64,000 nt of DNA from the NCBI GenBank assembly GCA_963826795.1, contig CAWGYT010000009.1:62001-126000 (forward strand), in the 5' to 3' direction. The notes beneath the pieces are model-generated. The model did not search any database, was not told the origin of the DNA, and was given only the letters and a program-made list of their open reading frames with translations. Positions 55,501 through 63,100 of the stretch are shown piece by piece. Positions within the stretch are counted from its first letter, which is position 1, and each line of letters begins with the position of its first letter. The position numbers and the translations under genes are program-made. This DNA is from CAWGYT01 sp963826795. GTDB taxonomy: Bacteria; Planctomycetota; Planctomycetia; Pirellulales; Pirellulaceae.

Positions 55501-57051
55501 TTGCCCTACGCCGCCAAGGATCTGATTCTGACCGTCGCCCGCCGAGACGATGTCGTCCGAGCTGGACAATTCGGCAAGATCCGTGGTCCGAAGCAACTCG
55601 AGCGTCGTATCGGCGCGATATCGAAGCTGGCCATTGTCGCCCACGATCAGGTCGACGCCACTACCCGAGGTGACGGTATCGCTGCCGACTCCTCCGAGCA
55701 CACGGTTGAGTCCCTCGCCGACCGCAATCACGTCGTCGGCCACCGCAAGCAGGATCGGGAGGATCGTCTGAGCTTGCTGCAACACCCCGCTGGGATGATA
55801 AGTGAACTCGGCGTTATCACCCACAACGAGGTCGAGATCGTCCCCCGTTGAAATGTTGTCACTGCCGGCGCCCCCGATCACCTCGTTGATGCCCTCGCCC
55901 GCCAGAATCAGATCGTCGGCCTCCGCCAGGTCGCCGAGATCAATGCTGCGCGCCACTTCGATGACGCCATTGGCCTGGAAGTGAATCTCGCCGTTGTCAC
56001 CCAGAATCAGATCGGCATCATCACCCGTTGTGATTTCATCGGATCCGTAACCGCCGAGGACACGATTCACTCCGGGTCCCGCGCTGATGATGTCTGCTGC
56101 CCCTAAGAGCAGGTCCGTGCTGGTGAGGTGCGTCAAGATATTGTCCGTGAACGTGGCAGCGCCATTGTCTCCGACCACATGATCAACACCGCTTCCCGTG
56201 GTGATCGTATCTCCCCCAACTCCGCCGAACACATAGTTCTCACCCGTTCCGGCCGTAATCACGTCATCGGCGCCCGTCGTCTCATCCAAGTCATCGGCCG
56301 CGACAGATTCGGGAATTCCGGAATTCAGATAGTGGATTTCGCCGTTGTCACCCAGCACGATGTCGCGCCCGGTGCGCGTCCGAAGTGAATCGTTTCCGAA
56401 ACCGCCGATCACTTCGTTGTCGCCTTCTCCGGAGTCGATGATGTCGCGCGCCCCGAAGGCATCGTGAGCAGAAGCGATCGTCGTGAGCACTCCGTCGGTG
56501 AACAGCGCGAGTCCGTGATCTCCGACGACCACGTCGCGGTGCTGCCCGCCCGTGATGGTATCCGTCTCCGAGCCTCCGATTACCAGGTTGAAACCGTCGC
56601 CCGGATTGATCTGGTCGTTTCCACCCAGGCTCGGCTCGTAGCTCAGCAGCTCGACTGAGTCCCCGGTCACGGCGTCCCGTGAAATGCGGCCATGGTCGCC
56701 AAAGATCTCGTCGTTTCCGGGACCCGCGCTGATGATGTCGCCATCCCCGCCACCAAAGAGGAGATTGTGCCCGTCCCCGCCGTGAATCGTATCCGCTGCA
56801 TCTCCCGCTCCGCTCTGGCTGTGCGCCACAATGACGACATCGCCTGCGCTCACGCGGTAGGGATCACTGGCGGTGAGATCCAGACTGTGAACGTCGTGGG
56901 TTCCGCTGGCAAGCTGAAACGTGACGTAGCCATGATCGCCGAACAGGATGTCATCACTTGACCCCAGCGGCAGGTCGGCTCCCTCACCGAACAGTTCGTC
57001 CGAATCGCCACCGCCAAATAGAACGTCCGAGTCCTCGCTGCCAAAAAGCAC
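49528..57051 (-). CDS. C-terminal part of giant RTX-like surface protein: calcium-binding repeats and beta-propeller
   Basis: About 2,500 residues in one frame, the continuation of the 57072-64000 reading frame after a break at about 57183-57195; upstream of 57051 this frame is also open and reads GHDLLKGGSGSDVLFGS. Over 20 units contain an hhhGDNG-type motif plus GGxGxDxL motifs, typical hemolysin-type calcium-binding (RTX) sequence. A less regular section (about 50760-53400) follows, with helical inserts. The C-terminus is seven WG/VADxDGDGRDDLVGR-type propeller blades. The TAG stop is at 49528-49530. Likely secreted, probably by a type I system, as an adhesin or matrix protein. No transport genes are adjacent. 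Confidence 0.85.
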   Translation of the reverse strand: MLFGSEDSDVLFGGGDSDELFGEGADLPLGSSDDILFGDHGYVTFQLASGTHDVHSLDLTASDPYRVSAGDVVIVAHSQSGAGDAADTIHGGDGHNLLFGGGDGDIISAGPGNDEIFGDHGRISRDAVTGDSVELLSYEPSLGGNDQINPGDGFNLVIGGSETDTITGGQHRDVVVGDHGLALFTDGVLTTIASAHDAFGARDIIDSGEGDNEVIGGFGNDSLRTRTGRDIVLGDNGEIHYLNSGIPESVAADDLDETTGADDVITAGTGENYVFGGVGGDTITTGSGVDHVVGDNGAATFTDNILTHLTSTDLLLGAADIISAGPGVNRVLGGYGSDEITTGDDADLILGDNGEIHFQANGVIEVARSIDLGDLAEADDLILAGEGINEVIGGAGSDNISTGDDLDLVVGDNAEFTYHPSGVLQQAQTILPILLAVADDVIAVGEGLNRVLGGVGSDTVTSGSGVDLIVGDNGQLRYRADTTLELLRTTDLAELSSSDDIVSAGDGQNQILGGVGQDTLTTGSDGDLILGDNGEFTYDLNGLISVAESTDQTTLAATDDVVLSGDGLNQIVGGLGTDTITTGIHADLVLGDNARLTYLAGVLTLAETVSPELGAGDVLDGDEGDDTLIGGFGADTVRGRAGNDLILGDAARVEYDNAGIITRAISRDLVAANAGDDILSAGTGNNQVVGGGGADTITAGMGSDVIVGDNAQATYDNGVLMFVSSSNTWESTPGGVETEQADVAGDDSIAAGDGSNLVLGGGAADTIFGALVNSTQVGGADRDIFVGDHGLVMLDPLTGYPLQVRTQLPDVGGNDTLIGGTGGDHLLGGAGNDAVFGDSGSDLIVGGNGIATYSDNILREMRTTDPEIVMSDDDTIDAGSDADVVLAGNGMDQVFGGDGSFADVVIGDNGTATFDTAGVLRTVETFDPDFGADDTITLGDGQNVAMGGAGNDRVTGGQERDVILGDHGRAIFDANRVLTSVNTTIPSEGGDDDLLLGEGDDLAFGGVGSDYINLDRSSGALLGTDQGVDVVLGDNGAAIFDASPTGSVLREVVTSDLGDAGADFIFTDAGADVVIGGSQGDSIWSGADDDRILGDNGVAHFDASERLVDFSATDPNQGGADVVYAGAGADVVVGGADADSLYGESGDDLLFGDHADVDYVADDVDPDTLDLLTSTFPLMGGDDQLFGGDDNDVAIGGTGNDQISGGTDHDILLGDHARLDLGLPRNQFFESIFTSDSDGAGADTIHGDAGDDFLLGQQGGDLLFGDAGEDDITGGHNVRFGEDGDDQIDGGSEADVILGDNGRITRSLLENQSDAWERYPAPFADVIRHVERYDDIDGVEGHDTILGQGGDDIVHGQRGNDTIDGGSGDDELLGELGDDTIVGGDGHDVLLADVGRVVRDLNDNGTPRRNENGWWHRDVFLEDVATIAGSIDLDQTPLRSFDPELAEKMLRADLIVVTGAFDAVGQKVVNSDNGAWDTELLLINVAPANNDELSGGNGDDLLFGQRGDDLLRGGDGNDWIVGDSASNQVPFKTELPHVVHGLRLIGLDAGVTVPIELAEGGSVIVPPATLRPEEISLNDPFGLPAMFGNVVSHLVGGLMQEAGAGPLLRSDGAVLTPYATVISDVANHADVLPGNDAIYGDGGDDFLIGDNAEIYAPLLTGLQSIDDAVTSVRDTFKQTMHTAGSLAIDFDQLEHQQGGTTTPHTIRVGSDRLEGGAGNDQLMADDSLIIGSFTLGLPVPEDRFVGAARDVLNFLLDLQYVATDLEHVLFEAHHRVIADLISGGQGAAGHVDPNLHDLQISNDIVVAGAGNDAVAGDDATLITPLVNGIHFDLIQQSSSIGSSTWTTAINELQNLETSRSAQLVSHIANHHDRLNRSFGPAALNSINWDYEYELSIGNDELQGNAGKDLMIGDFSIVAIPAATRTPANFTEEVQLQQDVRDLAENVARFLERGHHEQDDLPIHALYTHSHYGERGGANQEVRILAGSDTIDGGPDDDYLLGDSQSISVVYNLSDAAHPLSQTDFLFKVSYLDRSKFEMRNHYDRIGGGSRLNEDALSGGDGNDVLYGQINNDSLLGGPGNDLLYGGTGLNTASGGTGVNDVRPGSDDDPVGANLDLVEEYAFAGVPTWGGPLLRDMAADPQPAANELPFDPIAGNLMLAYVMTGPIQGTGVEIAGRANGIWSVLLSDGTEVYNQAWGTWSTAINWQHVQVADFDGDGLQDIVGRANNGSWWVARSQATEFVSERWGAWSSAVNWTSVLAGDFDGDGRDDLVGRAANGSWWVARSTGSAFSNQLWGNWSNQITWRDIQVADVNGDGRDDLVGRDANGVWWVARSDGTQFVNETWGSWSSAINWTQVLAADFDGDGRDDVVGRASTGAWWVARSTGSAFVNTNWGLWSSAIAWQDIQIADLNGDGRSDLVGRTSNGAWWVAESTGQAFANKQVTKWSGSVTWQDVLVADVDGDGRDDLLGRVNGTWWVAHWNGQAYVTEAWASWSNAYPWLDVLVGQFS
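49531..50550 (-). repeat. Tandem units of about 50 codons forming a seven-bladed beta-propeller (FG-GAP/VCBS-like)
   Basis: Six complete units share VADxDGDGRDDLVGRxxNGxWWVARS, then WGxWSxxIxW; DxDxDG is a calcium-binding loop. The block starts with a partial unit (VEIAGRANGIWSVLLSDG) and ends with its missing first strand (WLDVLVGQFS). Together these complete a seventh blade, a classic 'velcro' closure. Confidence 0.85.
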
Positions 57052-57140
57052 ATCGCTTCCGCTACCGCCTTTCAGAAGATCGTGGCCTTGATTCCCGTGA
57101 GCCCTGACGCCCAGGCTGGCCCGTGATGCTTCGATCGAAT
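50760..57140 (-). repeat. RTX-like calcium-binding repeat array, about 60-residue period
   Basis: Units carry aDDVIxAGxGxNxVhGGxGxDxITTGxxxDLhhGDNGxhxY, spaced about every 60 residues between about 57050 and 53400. Between 53400 and 50760 the spacing is irregular and non-RTX helical inserts appear (for example DVRDLAENVARFLERGHHEQ). Calcium would fold these units after secretion. Confidence 0.85.
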
Positions 57141-60100
57141 CGTTGCCGACCTGGCCAAAAACTTCCAGTCGACGCAGCTCGACACTGGGCAGAGCCCAAG
57201 ATTTCCAGGGTCTGATGCGTCGATCGAAATCAAGTCATCCCCGACGTTCGCGTACAACGTTGTAATCGTAATACCGCTCACCTCGACACTGTTAACCGTC
57301 ACCGCGTCGTCACCGGTACCGGCCCAGATCACAATCCCCTGGTCAAAACTTCCGCCAGTGGCTTGATACTGTAGCGCGGCGGGTGCCAGGCCGGTGAGCG
57401 TCGAATCCGTGAGCACGGCGTTGACGTCGGCGTTCGGAGACTCGTAGTCGCTGACGAACAGGCCGTTGGCTCCCGCCTGAGCGTCGACGTTCAGTAAGCC
57501 CTGGATGCCGTCCAGCGTTCCATGAGCCACGGGCTGATTCGAAAGATCGCTGGCGGCGTCGGAGGTCACGTAGACGCGGTCGTCACCCGCACCTGTCGCC
57601 AAATTCGTGACCGTCGCCACGTGCGTCGACCTGACATTGAATTGATCGTTGCCAGAACCCAGCTTGATATTCAGCGTATCGACGTCGTAGTAATTGATCC
57701 CGTCAACTCGCGTGACGAGTTCCAGAGAACCAACCAGATTCGCGATATCGACGACTTCCAGAGCGGCATGTGCATGCTCGCCTCGGAACATGATGTGAAG
57801 CGTTCCGTCGAACTCGGCCACCGAAAAATTATCGGTGTGCGGCTTGTTAAGAAACGCGTTGTTCGGATTCAGCACCGGCTCGAGCAAGGCCGTCAAGGCC
57901 GCTGCGTCGCTATCGAAAGGCACGGTCAAGACCTGCTCCGCAACCCGCAGGTCGACGCTGCCCGACGTCGCATCGAGTCGCAGCGTTTGCACGGTATTGA
58001 GGCCGGGGGCCGTCGTCCCGTCACGAACCGTCTCGATTTCGACTCCGGCCGACGCGTCGTCGAAAGCAGTAAGCTGAGGTGTTTTCGAGTCGGTCCACGT
58101 CAATTGGGGAAGGTCGCTACCGGCGAGCAGGCCGTTGAATGTGATCTCATAGGTACGCGCACGGACGTCGCCTCGGCGAATCTCCACCGTCTCGTCAACC
58201 TGAACTTCGTTGTCGGCGGAACCGAACAGCGTATTCAAGGCATCGCGAACCTGCGAGACCGTCATCTCGAAGGACAGCGTCGTCTGACCGTAGCCGTCCG
58301 CCCCCAGGGTGTACGATCCAGACCGCGCCTGCACGCGGACCCGTTGTCGCTCACTCACGCGCGGCATTCCCAAACCGCGGAGCGTGCTGGAGGTCAATTC
58401 GCCGGTGTTGTCGGCAGAGTCACCCGTGTCGTCCACATTAACGATGTCGGCGCCTGGGCCACCGTCAATCGTCAGCAAACCGCCCATCTGATCAACGCGG
58501 GAATCGGCGATCGCGACCTGGCTGACGACCGTCACCCGGTCGTCCCCGCCGCCGGCCGACACATTCGTATGTCCGCCTACCGAGTTGACAAATAGCTCGT
58601 CTCCGCCCAGGCCCGCGGTCACGTTCGTGAGACCTGCATGAGTCGATTCGATCGTCAAAGTATCCGAACCGCGCCCGAGTTCAAGATTCACGACCTCCAA
58701 CATCGAATAGCTGATGCCACCGCGAAGCGGCGTCTCGCCAATCACGGTATCCGGGCCCATCCCGAATCCGTAGAGCCGATTCTCGGTCAACACGCCCGTA
58801 TCGTCGGAGACGCTGTTCCCGTTGAAGACGTTCAACACGTCGACCTGATCTTCTTCGACGACGTTGAAGTTGGGATTTACGGGCGAGAAGAAATAGTGGT
58901 CCGCGAGTGATTCGACCGAATTGAAGCGAGGCAGAGTCGCCACGTCCTCGAGACGGGTATTGAAAATGACCGTATTGGGATCGAGCTCGTCCCGTCCCCG
59001 CACGTCCAGCGTCAAACCGCGAGCATCTCCGTCGATCAAAATGAATTCATAGGGGGCGTCGTTCAGACGCGGATCAAAGCCCGCTTGCTCGCCCAGTTCG
59101 GGGTCGACGTGTGTCGCGTTCGCATCGCTTAAAGTGACGTACTGCACGCCGTCAATCGTGACGGAACCGAATCCGGTAAGAAAACCATCTGCCATGGGCC
59201 AATTGCTTTCGGCCGGCAGCATGAAGGGATTCTCCAGGAACCGTTCCTCCCCCACTTGAATTCCGCCGTTGACCGTCAGAGGCCCGCGAATCTCGTTGAT
59301 GCGTTCTTCCATCGCCGGGAACACAATCGCGTCGCGTCCGTCGACCAGCGGATCGTCGATCGCCCGGACATGTACGGTTTGTGGCACGTCCCAAGTGGCG
59401 CCACTCGGATCGCCCGTGACGGGACCAAGGAACACCACCTGCGGCTTGACCACCGCGAAGCCCTCGCTGCGGGGCGCGATCGTGACCGTGGCGGACAGGT
59501 CTGCGGCATCAATCCGCGAAACCGTGATGACTCGACCCAAGACCGAAACATGGTAAATCGCGGGGTCGATCAGCGCCGCAAGGCCGCGCGCAATGCTGGC
59601 CAGGTCCTCGCGGAACGACACGTCATAGGCGTAGCTGTCGCCGCCGAGCGCGAGCGTCCAGGTTTCATTGACCGCAGGTGTTCCCGTCATCTCGATCAAC
59701 GCCTGTTGCCAATTCCCGGGCGATGCACCCTGCGTCCCCGAGACCTCGAAACTCCCGTCGGTGTCCGGTGTAATCGCGAACTCAGCAAAGAAGTTCTCCG
59801 GATTCGATCCGTTCGTTGCCGTGATTTGAAGCGAGCTGGCCCCCGCAAGCGAAGCCCGATAAATCGTTCCATCGCCGGCCGTGGAGTTGTCGATCGCGAC
59901 TTGCAGCGCACTGACGATCTGTTCCAGCGATTTGCCACTTGCCGAGACGCTGTAAGGGATCCCATCCAGAACAATCGTCCAGGTTTCGTTGTCCGCTGGA
60001 ACACCGCCCATCTCCACCGTGGCACGCGAAGTCGCCACCATGACCTGAATGGCGGCGTTCTCGCCGAAGCCCGCGTTGGCGTCAAAGGCCAAAGTCGAGT

Positions 60101-63100
60101 TGTAGGTTCGCGTCACCTGAGGCAAGACATCAACGACGACGACTTCATCATCCCCGGGAGCTCGGGTCAACACGACCGTATAGGTATCCTCACTGACTGG
60201 ATAGTCGGTGTACTCTTCGAGCGGGTCGAAGCTGACTTCGAGTTTGTCACCCAACAGAGGAGTGATCGGCAGCGGCTCGTATTCGCTCGAGACAGAATTC
60301 CAAACGCCGACGGAGAACGTCTTGGTCTCCGGATTGTACTTGCGAATTTCGGCCGACTGGCCGATTCCATTGCCGCTCGTGAGCGTCACGGTCTTGCCGA
60401 CCAAATCAATCGCATCCTGGTTCGTGCCGTGTCGCTGCAGTGAAACATTCAACTGATAAGAGATTCCGGGCACGACGCCGGCTGCCTCGTCCGCAAATAC
60501 ACTGTTATCAACGTAATCCCGGAAGGACCCGACTCGGATCTGGTAATGCCCCGCATCCAGCAAGTTGGTATCCAGGAACGGCTCGGCCACGCTGGTGCTG
60601 CCGTGATCGACAACGGACGAACCGCCACTGGAGTCCAGCAGCGTCCATGTCGTTTCTCCGAGCGGCTGGTGCCAAAGCTCGAGGAACGCGTTTTGCGCAA
60701 ATTCGTGGTACTCCGTCGTCGTCACGGTCGTGTAATACGTGTACGGATAGAGACGTTCAAGGTCCCACCAGTAGTAGCCCGTGTTGGCCACGATCTGCGA
60801 GACATTGTGCGGTCGGCTACCCTCGATCCCGCTGCTGTGGTCCACGTCGAAGACGGCTTTCACCGTTCCGTCGCCCCGAGCCACCTCGGGCGTGACGCGG
60901 TCGTAAGGACTCGCCTTAATCCGACTGATCGAGATGGTATTGCCGGTGGACGTCACATCGAACAGGTCGGCGCCGTCGTAGGTCGCTTCATCAATTTCGT
61001 TTGCGAGCTGGCCCGCGATGAAACTCAGATTCCTGTCGGTCTCGGCAATCTCGTCCGGATTCGGAACTCGATAGGAATAGCGTGTCCCGTTCAGCACGAT
61101 GGACCAGGTCTCACCGAAGGGGAAGCTGTTGCCGGCCGTCATCTGGAGCGTGATGTCGAGGGCGTCCAAATTCAGATCGTACGGACGTTGGTCCGTCGGC
61201 AACATCGTGCCGCTGGATGTGCCCGCCACACGCCGCTGTTCGATGGAGTCCACGACCACCGCCGCGCCGCCGTTGCCGTACACCACCAAGGTCTCGCTGA
61301 CCGTGTCGGCGTCCGTATCGAGCAGCGAGACGACATAATCGCTGCCAATTGCCGTCTGAAGTCCCTCGGCGATTTCCTGCAACGTATCGGTATCGGACGC
61401 GACGTACTCGTAAGGCGTCTGCCCGTCGAGCGTCAGCTGCCAGCGATCGCCCGTCGAAAACGTTCCATCGTCGTCCAGTAACGTAACGCGACTCGACTGC
61501 GCGGCCGGCAGCTCGCCGGAAATCTGACCGGCCGCAGCCAGCGGAGCCGGCACGACGCTGAGCACGGCGGCGAGATTCTGCCCGGCGGGCAACGTCAGCT
61601 GATCATTCGTCGCGGTCAGTCCCGCCAATTGGTCTGCCAGGCCCGCCGCAATGTCTGCCAGGTCAACATCCAAGTCGGCGTCGAAATCGCGTGCCACGAA
61701 CGGAATCGCCTGAGCCGCACCATTCCAGGGTGTCAGCGTCAGCGTCCACGTCTCGTCCGCGTGGACCGTGCCCAGCAAGGATGTCGTGCCCGACGTCCAG
61801 TGGCTCGGGACGCTCGATCCGTGGACCGCCATCGCACCGGTGACAGTCGGAGCGTCGATCGAGTGCGAAATCGTAAACGGCGTGCCATCCTGGCGGGTAA
61901 TCGTTAACGTCGTGCCCGTCTTGACCACGCTATAGACCGGAGCTCCCCCGGGCTGAAATTGCTGTTTGAAGTAAGTCGCCACCTCGTCCACGGTGTCGAT
62001 CAGAGACAAGTCGTTCAATTGAGTCGTTCCAATGGTCGCGGTCTTTGTCGTTCCACCCAGCGTCAGCGTCCATTGCTCATCTTCCAGCGCCGGTCCGGTC
62101 AGGTCCAACTCGACGTTTGACCAGGTGTCGGCCGTCTCGGTTCGAGTCACCGTGCCGACGGAGGCCGCGTCGCGGGTCAGGGTTCCGCCGAAGTCGGCAT
62201 TTCCCGATTTCGTGACGACAAGGTTGTCCGTCGAATCATCGTAAGCAACGGAAAACGCGACGGGGATGCCCGCCAGTCCCTCCAGACCCTGCCCGACCTC
62301 GTCGATATCGATCGCCGTGGTGTAATCGACCGGCGTTCCATTCAGATTCAGGCTCCAGGTCTCCCCCAGCGCATCGACGCTGGAACCGGTTAAATCGATC
62401 ACCGTGACGCTTTCCTTGGCCGTAATCGCTGATCCGGCTCGCGTCAGGCTCGCGGTTAGCGCCGCCTGGTTGGTGCGATGAATCGTCATCAACTTGGTGC
62501 CGGTGTCGTAGTCCACGACGTACGAGTTGGAAATGCTCGGCGCGACACCGCCGGATCCGGCGGACGTGTCGAATTTACTGCCGACCTGATTCACCGTATT
62601 GCTCGCGGTGGCATTGTAGGTGTGCGCGACACCGTCGATCGTCAAGACCCACGTCTCCGCCTGCGTGCCGTCCGCTTCTGCCGAAAGATCAATTTCGACG
62701 CTGCGTGTTGTCGCGACCGTTCCCGAGCCTCCAACGGACAAGGTCACGTTGTGCGAGGACGCATGTCGCAGCGTGAGTTGGTCGTTGGCAGCGCTGTAGG
62801 CAGCCGAGAATCCGCCGACGCCGTGCCCGTCGGCCGCCAGCGCGGCACCGACGTCGTCGATTGTTTCCTGAGCGACGTACGTGTAATTCTGACCGTCGAG
62901 TGTCAGCTGCCAGGATTCACTGGCGGCATCCACCGTCGTGCTGCTGAGATCGACTTCCAATCGCGTCACCGCCCGCTGGCTATTCGGCAGATCCTGTTGC
63001 ATCGATCCTTGCACGGCCGCTTGCTGCACCGGATCGAGACTGATCAAGATTCCACCGGGGTCGCTCACCGTCAGACGATTAGTCGCCGAATCGTAGCTGG

